Made by a program: the position numbers and the translations under genes | IMG/VR virus record: IMGVR_UViG_3300044627_004059 | Location: 1 to 54,978 of that record | Origin: a virus | Reading direction: 5' to 3' (one strand) | DNA: 54,978 nt | Shown here: piece after piece, positions 24,947 to 34,710 of the stretch | Position numbering within the stretch: position 1 is the stretch's first letter | How the letters are laid out: the number at the start of each line of letters is the position of its first letter | Notes under the pieces: generated by a model | What the model saw: only the letters and a program-made list of their open reading frames with translations | What the model was told of the DNA's origin: nothing | The model's database searches: none

Positions 24947-26434
24947 ATGGAGTTACCAAAGTTACAAAAAATCGATCCAAACAAGCCTAAGAAAAAGAAA
25001 ATTTTATTGTTATCTGATGATTTTCGCCTCCCGTCGGGTATTGGTACAATTAGCAAAGAAATTATCTACAATACGGTTAAAGAATTTGACTGGGTGCAAT
25101 TGGGTGCAGCAATTAATCATCCCGATGCGGGAAAAGCATTTGATTTATCTCAAGAAGTATCAAAAGAAACGGGAGTTCATGATGTTTCGGTAAAATTGAT
25201 TCCGTGGAACGGATATGGCGATAGAAACATTTTATTCGCAATATTGAATCAAGAACAACCAGATGCGATTCTTCATTTTACAGATCCAAGATATTGGGTT
25301 TGGTTATATCAATTAGAACATGAAATAAAAACTACGTTCCGAGTTCCAATTACGTATTATTCAATTTGGGATGATTTACCATATCCAATGTGGAACGCTC
25401 CTTTTTACGGTAGTTGTGATATGATCATGGGCATTAGTAAGCAATCCGATAATATCCACAGAGAAGTACTTAAACAGAACGGATTTGGCGTTGTAGATTA
25501 CGATAACGGAGTAGTTTCAAAAAATTTAAAATGGAATCAGGTAGTTACCGGATTCGTACCGCACGGATTAAATCATAACACGTTTAAACCTATACCAAAA
25601 GACGATTCTGTATATCAAACAATGCATGATAAAATTAAAACTGCGAATGGAGTTGATTTTGTAGTATTTTGGAATAACAGAAACATCAGAAGAAAACAAC
25701 CAGGAGATTTAATTATTGCATTCAAGCATTTTGTAGATCAACTTCCTGCAGAAAAACAAAGTAGCGTAGCATTACTAATGCATACCCAAGCAATTGACGA
25801 AAATGGAACGGATTTACGTGCGGTAGCAAAAACATTGGCACCTAATTGTAAAATATTGTTTTCGGAACAAAAATTAAATGCACAAGATTTAAATGCAATG
25901 TACAACGTTGCTGATGTTGTAGTAAATATTGGTAGCAACGAAGGTTGGGGACTTAGTTCAACCGAAGCAATGCTAACCGGTACTCCAATCATTAACAACG
26001 TAACTGGAGGATTGCAAGATCAATGCGGGTTTACGGATGAAAATGGCGAATGGATTCGTTTCAATGGCGAATTTTCAACTAATCATAACGGTAAATACAC
26101 AAAACATGGTAAATGGGCATATCCAGTATTTCCTAGCAACAGATCGCTTCAAGGATCGCCACAAACTCCGTATATTTTTGATGATAGAGTGCGGTTTGAA
26201 GATGTATCTAAAGCAATCATGTATTGGTATAGCATTGTTGAAGATCAACGCACCGAATATGGTTTAGCAGGTAGAGAATTTTGTTTGAATAACGGATTAA
26301 CTGCAGAATCGATGGGTAATAAAATGATTGAAATGTTTAATTATTTATTCAATACCAATAAACAATCTAGAGCATTATACACCGTAACAAAAGTAGAACA
26401 ACCAAAATACGAACAAACAGGAATAGTAGCATAA
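24947..26434 (+). CDS. GT4-like glycosyltransferase, 495 aa
   Basis: A GT-B enzyme. The N-terminus is basic, then a Rossmann strand KKILLLSDDFRLPSGIGTIS typical of GT4 enzymes. The C-terminal donor domain has VVFWNNRNIRRKQPGDL and NIGSNEGWGLSSTEAMLTGTPII, with the E-x7-E motif EGWGLSSTE. It transfers a sugar from a nucleotide donor. Residues 3-9 are LPKLQKI, a motif repeated at the C-terminus of the next protein. The first gene of the cassette, coupled to the next by TAATG. Confidence 0.85.
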   Translation: MELPKLQKIDPNKPKKKKILLLSDDFRLPSGIGTISKEIIYNTVKEFDWVQLGAAINHPDAGKAFDLSQEVSKETGVHDVSVKLIPWNGYGDRNILFAILNQEQPDAILHFTDPRYWVWLYQLEHEIKTTFRVPITYYSIWDDLPYPMWNAPFYGSCDMIMGISKQSDNIHREVLKQNGFGVVDYDNGVVSKNLKWNQVVTGFVPHGLNHNTFKPIPKDDSVYQTMHDKIKTANGVDFVVFWNNRNIRRKQPGDLIIAFKHFVDQLPAEKQSSVALLMHTQAIDENGTDLRAVAKTLAPNCKILFSEQKLNAQDLNAMYNVADVVVNIGSNEGWGLSSTEAMLTGTPIINNVTGGLQDQCGFTDENGEWIRFNGEFSTNHNGKYTKHGKWAYPVFPSNRSLQGSPQTPYIFDDRVRFEDVSKAIMYWYSIVEDQRTEYGLAGREFCLNNGLTAESMGNKMIEMFNYLFNTNKQSRALYTVTKVEQPKYEQTGIVA

Positions 26435-27720
26435 TGAGAAAAGTAGTTATAGCGTCGCCGGTAGCGACACAATCGGGTTATGGTCATCATGCACGTGAAA
26501 TCATAACTAATATCATAGAACAACGAGGATCCGACTGGGATGTTAAATTAGTATCATTGCCGTGGGGCGGAACTCCGATGACTTATCCAATTCCTGTGGA
26601 TTGGCAATTAAGAATCATTCCGTTGCCTTTACAATATCAACCAGACATATGGATTCAAATTTCAGTACCAAATGAACTTCAAGCAGTAGGTAAATACAAT
26701 ATTGGAGTAACGGCAGGCACTGAAGGTGATATATGTCCGGAAAAATGGATTGACAATTTAAATGCAATGCAATTAGTAATTGTACCAAGCGAATTCACTA
26801 AAAAAGCATTTGAAGATACGGCTCGACAAAAAAATAAATCGCTCACTACGAGAATTGAAGTAATTCCTGAATATTTTGACGAAACGGTATACAATAACAC
26901 AAACATAACTACGGAAATTGCTGAATTAAATGATATCTCAGAATCATTTGCATTTTTAGCGGTAGGACATTGGTTGCAAGGTGTTATTGGTGAAGACAGA
27001 AAGAATTTAAGCGGATTGATTCATTGTTTTTTCAATACATATAAAAATACAAAAAACACTCCCGCATTAATCATGAAAACGAGTGGTGCAACTTATAGCA
27101 TTGTAGATCGTATGGAGATTGAAAATAAAATTGGACAAATCCGGGAGATGTTCGGTGACGCAAAACTTCCTAATGTGTATTTAATCCATGGAGAATTAAC
27201 AGATGCAGAAATGAATGCTATGTATAATCATTCTAAAATTAAAGCTATGGTATCGTTTACTAAAGCAGAAGGATTCGGAAGACCTTTATTAGAATTTGCA
27301 ACAACCGGAAAACCAATTATTGCACCACATTATTCGGGTCAGGCAGATTTCTTGAAAAAAGATTTTATTTGTGCATTATTAGGTGGATTAACAAACATAC
27401 ATGATTCAGCAAAAAATGACTGGTTGATTAAGGAAGCTAAATGGTTTACTCCGGATTATGGATATGCTAGCAAAATGCTAAAAGATGTTCAAAAGAATTA
27501 CAAGAAATATGTAGATTTAGCTAAACGTCAACGTTATTTTGTAAATTCTGAATTTACTAAAACTGCAATTGCATCAGTATATGAAAAAGTATTAAACATA
27601 GTAGATGGTTCATTAACATCGGTACCGCAACAAGTACAACTTCAACTTCCTAAATTGAAAAAAGCGAAAACGGAAACACCAAAAATTACATTGCCAAAAT
27701 TGAAAAAAATAGAAGCATGA
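26434..27720 (+). CDS. GT4-like glycosyltransferase, 428 aa
   Basis: A GT-B enzyme. It opens VVIASPVATQSGYGHHAREI (GxGxxxR-type acceptor loop), and the C-terminal donor domain carries KAMVSFTKAEGFGRPLLEFATTGKPII with the E-x7-E motif EGFGRPLLE. The last 25 residues contain LPKLKKA (405-411) and LPKLKKI (420-426) in a basic tail, which repeat the N-terminal motif of the preceding enzyme. It overlaps the next gene by four bases. Confidence 0.85.
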   Translation: MRKVVIASPVATQSGYGHHAREIITNIIEQRGSDWDVKLVSLPWGGTPMTYPIPVDWQLRIIPLPLQYQPDIWIQISVPNELQAVGKYNIGVTAGTEGDICPEKWIDNLNAMQLVIVPSEFTKKAFEDTARQKNKSLTTRIEVIPEYFDETVYNNTNITTEIAELNDISESFAFLAVGHWLQGVIGEDRKNLSGLIHCFFNTYKNTKNTPALIMKTSGATYSIVDRMEIENKIGQIREMFGDAKLPNVYLIHGELTDAEMNAMYNHSKIKAMVSFTKAEGFGRPLLEFATTGKPIIAPHYSGQADFLKKDFICALLGGLTNIHDSAKNDWLIKEAKWFTPDYGYASKMLKDVQKNYKKYVDLAKRQRYFVNSEFTKTAIASVYEKVLNIVDGSLTSVPQQVQLQLPKLKKAKTETPKITLPKLKKIEA

Positions 27721-28346
27721 AAATAAGTTATGCAATTACAGTATGTAATGAGTTCATTGAAATTCAACGACTCATTACATTTCTTCTAGAACGCAAAAGA
27801 CCACAAGATGAGATTGTAGTATTAGTTGATACGACAAAGGCAGTACCTGAGTTAATATCCTACCTAGCGCATTGCGAAAGACACCATGAAGGTCATATGA
27901 CAACATGGAAGGATGAATTTAAAGGTAATTTTGCAGATTGGAAAAATAAACTAACGTCATATTGCAACGGAGACTATATTTTTCAAATTGATGCCGATGA
28001 GATGCCATGCACTCCTATTATGGAAGCATTACCGGGTATATTAAGTGCAAATGATGGCGTTGATATGATATGGGTGCCAAGAGTTAACACGGTGCCTGAT
28101 ATAACCGTAGACCACATTAAAAAGTGGGGGTGGCGTGTTAATAGCGAGGGTTGGATTAATTGGCCGGATTGGCAAGGACGAATCTATAAGAATCATCCAT
28201 CAATTCAGTGGGAGAATAAGGTACACGAAAAGTTAACTGGCATTAAAACATTTGCACAGTTACCAATGGAAGAAGATTATTCTTTATATCATCCAAAAAC
28301 AATTGAACGTCAAGTAAAACAAAACGAATATTACGATACATTATAA
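27717..28346 (+). CDS. GT2-like glycosyltransferase, 209 aa
   Basis: A GT-A fold. ISYAITVCNEFIEIQRLITF opens the nucleotide-binding half, and QIDADEMPC holds the DxD metal motif. The later IQWENKVHEKLTG is typical of GT2 members that read WxxxVHE. It is short, so it is probably a minimal domain. Coupled by ATGA upstream and TAATG downstream. Confidence 0.78.
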   Translation: MKISYAITVCNEFIEIQRLITFLLERKRPQDEIVVLVDTTKAVPELISYLAHCERHHEGHMTTWKDEFKGNFADWKNKLTSYCNGDYIFQIDADEMPCTPIMEALPGILSANDGVDMIWVPRVNTVPDITVDHIKKWGWRVNSEGWINWPDWQGRIYKNHPSIQWENKVHEKLTGIKTFAQLPMEEDYSLYHPKTIERQVKQNEYYDTL

Positions 28347-29782
28347 TGGCAACTTTTTGGAGAACATACAACAATAAATTATATGATATTGGTCAAACTG
28401 ATCAACTAGGATTTTCAATATCAGATCCTTCTTATATTCCAGATGAATATTTAGAACAACAAAATTTTGTAATATTACGTACATGTTTTGGCATTGGTGA
28501 TTGGGGTATTATATCAGCTATGCCTAGAAAATTAAAAGAACGTTATCCGGATTGCAAAGTTTGGATACCTTCTCCTAAATTATTAAAATCCATGTTCGAA
28601 CATTTAGAACAAAATTGGTCATCGTGGGATGATCCATTTCAAGTAGTTCATACTATATTTGATAACAATCCATGGATCGATGGTTTTATTGATTCTTTCG
28701 AAGAGGATGTGTTTAACGATCATTATCGGATATATTCGGATAATGATGAACCATTATTAGAACAAATTTTAAGATTTTGGCAGTTTAATGATATTAATGA
28801 TATTCAGCCCGAATTGTATTTTTCTAAACAAGAACAAGAATTAGGAAATTCGATAATTAAACACCATGTCGGCAATTCGGAATTTGGTTGTTTTTTGTTA
28901 TCTAATCGATATAATTACGAATCCGATAACGTTTTGATAAATGAATTAAATAAATTTGATGTTCCTTATTTTTATTGGACAAAAGATCCTATAGAAATGA
29001 CGCGTTTTAATTTTATTAATAAAGCGTTAAACATGAGAAACATTGATACTCGTATTCAATTGTATATTAAATCTAAAGCTAAAGTCAACATAGGAAATCA
29101 AACAGGTATGACACAATTAGTAACTAGATATTCGCAAGTAATTGAATTGCAACGGCAATTTCCAATTGGCTCTAATATAATAGAAAATGAAATTTTAATA
29201 TCGGATCCTTTAAAGGTAAAATTATTAAAAAATGTTCCGGATAAATGGGAATCTAAAACTACTACATCTTTAAAATTTAAATCAGAATTAATAGATTTCT
29301 TTAATAAATCTGAATATAAAAATTTAACCGCATTGGAAGTAGGGTCGTCTACGGGGTATACTACAAGAATATTAAGTAATTTATTTAATCGAGTTACTGC
29401 AGTTGACGTATTACCCGATCGACATGAATATTCAAGAAACAACGTAAATTTTGAAAATTCAAATATTACTTATGTAATAGCAGATGTATACAACGAAAAA
29501 TGGATGTTTGGACATCATGATATCGTATTAATCGATTGCATTCATACATATCAACATGTTAAACAAGATATACTTAATGCAATTGAACTTTGTAATAAAC
29601 CAATATTGGTGTTTGATGACTACGGCTTATTTCCAGATATTAAACAAGCTATTGATGAATTTATTGATAATGGCACTTTTGAAGTACTTCAATATATAGG
29701 TCATGCTTTAGGAACGATTATTCCTAAAACGCAAAATAAAATTTTAAAACATTATGAAGGTATAATATGTCAAGTAAAATAG
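28346..29782 (+). CDS. GT9-like domain fused to a SAM methyltransferase, 478 aa
   Basis: The N-terminal half (about 1-300) resembles heptosyltransferase-type GT-B proteins: TCFGIGDWGIISAMPRKLKE and VNIGNQTGMTQLVTRYSQVIEL near the end of the domain. The C-terminal half (about 310-478) is a class I methyltransferase: LEVGSSTGYTTRILSN near 330-345, then VTAVDVLPDRHEYS and DIVLIDCIHTYQHVKQD. A natural fusion of transfer and methylation of a sugar. The call for the first half is weaker than for the second. The gene looks more AT-rich than the two GT4 genes before it. Confidence 0.65.
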   Translation: MATFWRTYNNKLYDIGQTDQLGFSISDPSYIPDEYLEQQNFVILRTCFGIGDWGIISAMPRKLKERYPDCKVWIPSPKLLKSMFEHLEQNWSSWDDPFQVVHTIFDNNPWIDGFIDSFEEDVFNDHYRIYSDNDEPLLEQILRFWQFNDINDIQPELYFSKQEQELGNSIIKHHVGNSEFGCFLLSNRYNYESDNVLINELNKFDVPYFYWTKDPIEMTRFNFINKALNMRNIDTRIQLYIKSKAKVNIGNQTGMTQLVTRYSQVIELQRQFPIGSNIIENEILISDPLKVKLLKNVPDKWESKTTTSLKFKSELIDFFNKSEYKNLTALEVGSSTGYTTRILSNLFNRVTAVDVLPDRHEYSRNNVNFENSNITYVIADVYNEKWMFGHHDIVLIDCIHTYQHVKQDILNAIELCNKPILVFDDYGLFPDIKQAIDEFIDNGTFEVLQYIGHALGTIIPKTQNKILKHYEGIICQVK

Positions 29783-30489
29783 CAATATATACATCCATAT
29801 TTGGAGGATACGATAATTTAATTGAACATGAAATTAAATTTCCTGGCATTGATTTTATTTGTTTTTCAGATCGACAATTTGAATCAAAAACATGGAACGT
29901 AATACAATATCCTAAAATTTATTCGGATTCAAATAGAAATGCAAAAAAATTTAAAATACTTCCGCATCGATATTTAAAAGAATATGATTATAGTATATGG
30001 ATTGACGGAAATATGATAGTTAAAGAAAATCCAATTGAATTAATAAATTTATATTTATCTGATTCAAATGTAGCATTTTTTAGTCATGCTAATAATGTAT
30101 TAGATTCAAGAAATTGTATATATCAAGAAGCTCAATATATTTTAGATATAGGTCATAAAAATTATCAACAACGTCCGGATAGAGGAAATCTTTGTTATAA
30201 AGATAATCCTGCTTTAATTACGAAACAAATGGAAAACTATATACATGCTGGATATCCTTCAAATAATGGATTAATAACTGGAATGGTTATTGCGAGACGT
30301 CACAACGAAACAGACTGTATACAAGCTATGGAAGATTGGTGGACGGAGATTTGCTACAATTCTAAACGAGATCAATTAAGTTTTAATTATTGTGCATGGA
30401 AAAATAATTTAAAATTTAATTACATACCAGGAGATTCTCGAGACAATATCTTTTTTAAGAATTTAGGAAAACATATAGGAAAACAATAA
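29767..30489 (+). CDS. DUF616-like putative glycosyltransferase, 240 aa
   Basis: IAIYTSIFGGYDNLIE, then IDFICFSDRQF and YSIWIDGNMIVK match the DUF616/TOD1 group of putative GT-A glycosyltransferases, with WIDGN in the DxD position. The remaining helical part has several Trp and His. It overlaps the previous gene by 16 bases. Confidence 0.68.
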   Translation: MSSKIAIYTSIFGGYDNLIEHEIKFPGIDFICFSDRQFESKTWNVIQYPKIYSDSNRNAKKFKILPHRYLKEYDYSIWIDGNMIVKENPIELINLYLSDSNVAFFSHANNVLDSRNCIYQEAQYILDIGHKNYQQRPDRGNLCYKDNPALITKQMENYIHAGYPSNNGLITGMVIARRHNETDCIQAMEDWWTEICYNSKRDQLSFNYCAWKNNLKFNYIPGDSRDNIFFKNLGKHIGKQ

Positions 30490-30499
30490 TAAAAATAAT

Positions 30500-31210
30500 A
30501 TGATACAAATAGAACAATTAATTAAAACATATCATGAAGATGATATGGGCGGACATGATGTTAATATATTACATATGTCTGAAATACACACGAATTTCGT
30601 TCAGCCTGATTTGAACAAATTTACGTATAATCCAAATGATGATAACGATCAATCTGAATGGTATACAAAACAAAATTTTAATTACGATAATGCTAGAAAG
30701 GAAGAACATAGATTACGTAAATTTAGAATTTTTCATACGTATATGAAAAAGTATAATTGCAAATCTGTTTTAGACGTAGGGTTCGGTAGCGGATATTATA
30801 CTTGGAATTCTGCTATTAATGGATATGATACATTAGGAGCTGACTTTGAAAATGGTGCATATTATACTATGAAAAATATGTTAGAGACTAGTAATATTAA
30901 AAATTTAAGATTGTATAGTTTAAATTCAAATAGTATAGATAATTTAAATGAAACATTCGATGCAGTACTATCTATAGAAGTATTAGAACATATTTTAGAT
31001 CCTATGCCTTTACATGAAAGTCAAATTAAATTATGTAATAAGGTATTTTTTCTTGAAGAGTATTGTGGAGATCGTACAGTCACGGGACATATCGCACCCG
31101 AAGCAGCAAAAAAGCAAATTGTTGAAATGTGTTATGATTATGGTTTTGTAGAAGTACCGATGACATATGGATATCCTCCTCAAATATTTATTAAAAAAGA
31201 ATTACTGTAA
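30500..31210 (+). CDS. Class I SAM methyltransferase, 236 aa
   Basis: KSVLDVGFGSGYYTWNSA is motif I of Rossmann methyltransferases. TLGADFENGA (acidic residue at the end of strand 2) and FDAVLSIEVLEHILDPMPLH (motif post-II/III, VLEHxxDP) follow. Probably methylates a sugar or glycan. Linked to the next gene by TAATG. Confidence 0.8.
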   Translation: MIQIEQLIKTYHEDDMGGHDVNILHMSEIHTNFVQPDLNKFTYNPNDDNDQSEWYTKQNFNYDNARKEEHRLRKFRIFHTYMKKYNCKSVLDVGFGSGYYTWNSAINGYDTLGADFENGAYYTMKNMLETSNIKNLRLYSLNSNSIDNLNETFDAVLSIEVLEHILDPMPLHESQIKLCNKVFFLEEYCGDRTVTGHIAPEAAKKQIVEMCYDYGFVEVPMTYGYPPQIFIKKELL

Positions 31211-32016
31211 TGAAAAATATAGTTTTTATACCTTTTATTAAACGAGAAGATTCATTTACAACAAGATCTGGTATAGGTAAAGCGGGTCGTACTGACGGAT
31301 ATGAATATGGAATTGATTCATGGAAACAATGGTGTAAAAAACACGATTGCGAATTAGTTATAATGGATCAACTACTTATGCCAGAATCTGAAATGTTAAT
31401 AACTTGGCAACGTTGGTGTGTATTAGATATATTAGAACATAATGAAATTGAATATGACCAAGTTTTAGTAGTAGATGCCGATTCAATTGTACACCCAGAT
31501 TGTCCTAATTTTTTCGAATTAACTGATAATAAATTTTCAAGTCCGTTAACGGATGGAGATTATGAATGGGTATGTCGCGCCATTAATGGATATTCTAAAA
31601 TGTTTTTTAATAAAGAATATTGTTTGCCATCATATGAATTTTTTATGACTGGTTTCGTAATCGTTAATAAAACACATAAAGAATTTTTATCCAAAGTAAC
31701 AAATTGGTATTTAGAAAATAAAGATGCGGTTAAACAATCATATGATATTTTATTAACTGGTAGTGATATTGCTTTAATGAATTGTTTACGTAAAGAATTT
31801 GATATCGAATTAAATATACTTCCTAGAGAATACGGAGTAATGGATTTACATCGTAAAAATTTATTGTATGTATCGAACCAATGTTGGTGGAAAGACGATT
31901 TAACTAATTTATACAATTCCGGATGGGTATATCAATTTAATGCAATACCACAAAACGAACTAGGAAGAACTAGAGCATATTTTATGCAACGTATATACAA
32001 TGATTTATATAAATAA
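31210..32016 (+). CDS. Putative GT-A glycosyltransferase, 268 aa
   Basis: ITWQRWCVLDILEHNE followed by VLVVDADSIVHPDCPNFF gives a DxD-type metal motif after a hydrophobic strand, as in GT8 and related GT-A enzymes. YEFFMTGFVIVNKTH and TGSDIALMNCL are also typical late elements. The exact family is uncertain. Confidence 0.62.
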   Translation: MKNIVFIPFIKREDSFTTRSGIGKAGRTDGYEYGIDSWKQWCKKHDCELVIMDQLLMPESEMLITWQRWCVLDILEHNEIEYDQVLVVDADSIVHPDCPNFFELTDNKFSSPLTDGDYEWVCRAINGYSKMFFNKEYCLPSYEFFMTGFVIVNKTHKEFLSKVTNWYLENKDAVKQSYDILLTGSDIALMNCLRKEFDIELNILPREYGVMDLHRKNLLYVSNQCWWKDDLTNLYNSGWVYQFNAIPQNELGRTRAYFMQRIYNDLYK

Positions 32017-32046
32017 TTTGGTTAACTGTAAAAAAATGATTATATT
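32017..32046 (+). promoter_or_regulatory. Putative promoter inside the glycan cassette
   Basis: TTTG at 32017-32020 (followed by G), directly after a stop codon, and TATATT at 32041-32046 with 20 bases between, seven bases before the ATG at 32053. It separates the deoxysugar part of the cassette from the first transferases. Confidence 0.5.
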
Positions 32047-32052
32047 CATAAT

Positions 32053-33231
32053 ATGAAAAAAAATAAAATAGAATTTTTAAATTTAGGCAAACAGCCAATA
32101 GCTAATAAATTTATTGAAAAAACAGATATTGATAATGAGTTTTTCTACAATTTATCAGTTGGCTTTGATAATGAAACCAATTTAATAACTCATATGGAAT
32201 ATGTAGATCCGCCATTAATGTTTAACGAAACTTATGCATACAGAGGGTCTATGTCTAAAACAATGCAAACACATTTTAAAAATTTTAGTAAAATGTTAAA
32301 TTTAGACTCAAATAGTAAAGTATTAGAAATTGGAAGTAATGATGGAGTTTTTTTAAAAAATTGGAATCCGTTAACAACATTTGCAGTTGAACCATGTAGT
32401 AATTTTGCAAAAGAAACAAATGACATGGGATACAAAACATATTCAGAATTCTGGACTACTAACTTAGCTAATCGTATTAAATCGGAACATGGTACCATGG
32501 ATTTAATTTTTGCGGCTAATTGTATATGTCATATTCCGGATTTAGATGAAACGTTTAAAGCGGTACATACTTTATTATCCGATACAGGCTTGTTTATTTT
32601 TGAAGACCCATCGTTAGCTCAAATGATAAACACTAATTCATATGATCAGATATATGACGAACATCCTCATATTTTTTCAGTAATAGCATTACGTAATTTA
32701 CTATCAAGAAATGGTTTAACAATTGTTAAAGTAGATAATATACCCGTACATGGCGGTTCTAATCGTATATACGTAATGAAATCTGAATTTGCAAATGTAG
32801 ATTCTAGTGTAGAAAATAATATTCAATTTGAATTAATGTTAGGGTTAGATAAGTTAGAAACGTTTCAAAATTTCGCAAACAGGGTAGCTCAATCAAAAAC
32901 AGATTTAATTGAATTGTTAACTAGATGTAAACGATTAGGTAAAAAAATTATTAGTTATGGAGCAACTTCAAAATCTACTACCGTATTTAATTATTGCGAA
33001 ATCGATACATCATTAATTGATTATGTAATTGATACTACTCCAGAAAAAATAAGAAAATTAACTCCCGGATCGCATATTCCAATTAAAAATTCAAACGGAA
33101 TTGATTCCGATGTTGATGTAGTATATTTAGGTGCATGGAATTTTGCAACAGAAATTATGAATAAAGAATCAGAATTCATCGAACGCGGTGGTAAATTCAT
33201 TACACACGTTCCAATAGTAAAATTTATATAA
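32053..33231 (+). CDS. Sugar C-methyltransferase (NovU/TylC3-like)
   Basis: 392 residues. FLNLGKQPIANKF at the N-terminus is the tail of the zinc-binding domain of this family, but the usual leading CxxC pairs are absent. The methyltransferase core has KVLEIGSNDGVFLKN and DLIFAANCICHIPDLDETF. IYDEHPHIFSV, VHGGSNRIYVMKS and KIISYGATSKSTTVFNY are signature segments of the C-methyltransferases that act on dTDP-keto-deoxysugars. It suggests a branched deoxysugar. The first gene of the cupin, isomerase and aminotransferase group. Confidence 0.82.
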   Translation: MKKNKIEFLNLGKQPIANKFIEKTDIDNEFFYNLSVGFDNETNLITHMEYVDPPLMFNETYAYRGSMSKTMQTHFKNFSKMLNLDSNSKVLEIGSNDGVFLKNWNPLTTFAVEPCSNFAKETNDMGYKTYSEFWTTNLANRIKSEHGTMDLIFAANCICHIPDLDETFKAVHTLLSDTGLFIFEDPSLAQMINTNSYDQIYDEHPHIFSVIALRNLLSRNGLTIVKVDNIPVHGGSNRIYVMKSEFANVDSSVENNIQFELMLGLDKLETFQNFANRVAQSKTDLIELLTRCKRLGKKIISYGATSKSTTVFNYCEIDTSLIDYVIDTTPEKIRKLTPGSHIPIKNSNGIDSDVDVVYLGAWNFATEIMNKESEFIERGGKFITHVPIVKFI

Positions 33232-33241
33232 TATAGAATAT

Positions 33242-33625
33242 ATGACATTTCATGAAGATGACAGAGCGCAACGATTTCTGGATGTTTTTAACAACATTGA
33301 CGGGCAGATTAACGTGTCATATGTTAATTCTATAGAACATATAGTAGCGTGGCATAAACATAAAATACAAACAGATTATTGGATTTGTTTAAAAGGATCG
33401 TTTAAGGTTGGATTAGCATATGAAGATGGCACAGTTAAATGGGAATATCTGTCAGATAAAAATCCAAGAGTATTAGAAATTACACCAGGTATTTATCATG
33501 GATATAAAGCATTAGAACCAGGATCGATTTTATTATATTATTTAACAAAAAAATATAATCCCGATGACGAAATGCGCGCTGCGGTCGGTGCATTCAATGA
33601 AAGTTGGGATACTATAAATAAATAA
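33242..33625 (+). CDS. RmlC-like cupin, putative dTDP-sugar epimerase
   Basis: 127 residues. A short beta-barrel protein: VAWHKHKIQTDYWICLKGSFKVGLAY, EITPGIYHGYKAL and SILLYYLTKKYNPDDE read like a dTDP-4-dehydrorhamnose 3,5-epimerase (final YN..DE), with His and Lys/Tyr positions in place. It is shorter than RmlC (about 180 aa). It sits between a C-methyltransferase and a ketoisomerase, fitting sugar-nucleotide remodelling. Confidence 0.68.
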   Translation: MTFHEDDRAQRFLDVFNNIDGQINVSYVNSIEHIVAWHKHKIQTDYWICLKGSFKVGLAYEDGTVKWEYLSDKNPRVLEITPGIYHGYKALEPGSILLYYLTKKYNPDDEMRAAVGAFNESWDTINK

Positions 33626-33628
33626 CTT

Positions 33629-34042
33629 ATGGTTACATTAAATAACGTTTTAACATTTAGGCTGCGACAATACGTCGAACAGAATGGTAATTTATTGCCG
33701 ATAGAATTCGATAAGACTATTCCATTTAAACCTAAACGTACTTTTTTTGTATGTAATGTCCCTGATCAACAAATACGTGGTTGTCATGCACATTATAAAA
33801 CAAAACAATTAATAATATGTCTTAACGGTGAAATAACAGTTAAATTACATGATGGTAATAATGCACGATCATATGTATTAACAAGTGGCGATGCTATTTA
33901 CATACCAAATTTAATTTGGGACGAACAGATGTATCATTCAGTAGATACCGTGTTAGTATCGTTATGTAGTACACACTACGATACGGATGATTATATTCAT
34001 AATTTCGACGAGTTTGTAAAATTAAAAAAAAATAAAAAATGA
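33629..34042 (+). CDS. dTDP-4-keto-6-deoxyglucose 3,4-ketoisomerase (FdtA/QdtA-like)
   Basis: 137 residues. GNLLPIEFDKTIPFKPKR, then RGCHAHYKTKQLIICLNGE, and IYIPNLIWDEQMYHS, CSTHYDTDDYIHNFDEF match the FdtA/QdtA (WxcM-like) cupins that shift the keto group from C4 to C3 of dTDP-6-deoxyhexose. The following aminotransferase would then make a 3-amino sugar. Starts four bases after the previous stop. Confidence 0.82.
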   Translation: MVTLNNVLTFRLRQYVEQNGNLLPIEFDKTIPFKPKRTFFVCNVPDQQIRGCHAHYKTKQLIICLNGEITVKLHDGNNARSYVLTSGDAIYIPNLIWDEQMYHSVDTVLVSLCSTHYDTDDYIHNFDEFVKLKKNKK

Positions 34043-34058
34043 ATTTTTTAGAAGAATT

Positions 34059-34700
34059 ATGAATAAATGTAAAATACCGCATCTATCAATAGATAATTTT
34101 ATTCCATCAAATGCATTAGTACGAGCAGCTGCTAATAGTTTCCATCACGGTATGGATTGGGTTAAGTATGATGCTAGTGATAATCAAATACAATATTGTT
34201 CTAAGCTCGGCAGAGAAAACTTACCACTGGCTGCAGCACTTTGTTTGGATTACATAGCAACTAATTTTGACCCTAATACAGCTTTTAACGGTCTGACAAC
34301 AAATGCATTTCCAGACTTAACACATTATGGGGGAGGAATGATGATAACTCCTAATTCAAATAATGAGGGTGGATTCTTAGGAATGCATATAGATGCAGAA
34401 GTCCATGGACTGCATAACGATTGGAAACGAGAATATAGTGCTATACTTTGTTTATCTGAAGAATTTGACGAATCTTTTGATCTTAGACTACATGATGGCG
34501 TAAACCATACTCGAGTACCTTATAAGTTTAATACATTAAATATTTTTAAGTGTAGTGAATATTCATGGCACGGATTTCCAGAAATAACAAACGGCATGGA
34601 TCGTAAAACGTTAGGAGTTATGTTTTGGTCTAAAATGACTGATGAAGATAAAAAGAGAGAGAAGATAAAAGCTAGATTTAATAATAATTTACAGTTTTAG
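34059..34700 (+). CDS. 2-oxoglutarate/Fe(II)-dependent oxygenase
   Basis: 213 residues. The iron-binding facial triad is H110-x-D112 (in GMHIDAEVH) and H171 (in YSWHGFP), with R182 about eleven residues later as the 2-oxoglutarate-binding arginine. This is the double-stranded beta-helix pattern of prolyl hydroxylase-like enzymes. The substrate could be a sugar, glycan-linked side chain or protein. A GAAGAAT ribosome site precedes the ATG. Confidence 0.78.
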   Translation: MNKCKIPHLSIDNFIPSNALVRAAANSFHHGMDWVKYDASDNQIQYCSKLGRENLPLAAALCLDYIATNFDPNTAFNGLTTNAFPDLTHYGGGMMITPNSNNEGGFLGMHIDAEVHGLHNDWKREYSAILCLSEEFDESFDLRLHDGVNHTRVPYKFNTLNIFKCSEYSWHGFPEITNGMDRKTLGVMFWSKMTDEDKKREKIKARFNNNLQF

Positions 34701-34710
34701 TATTACTACA

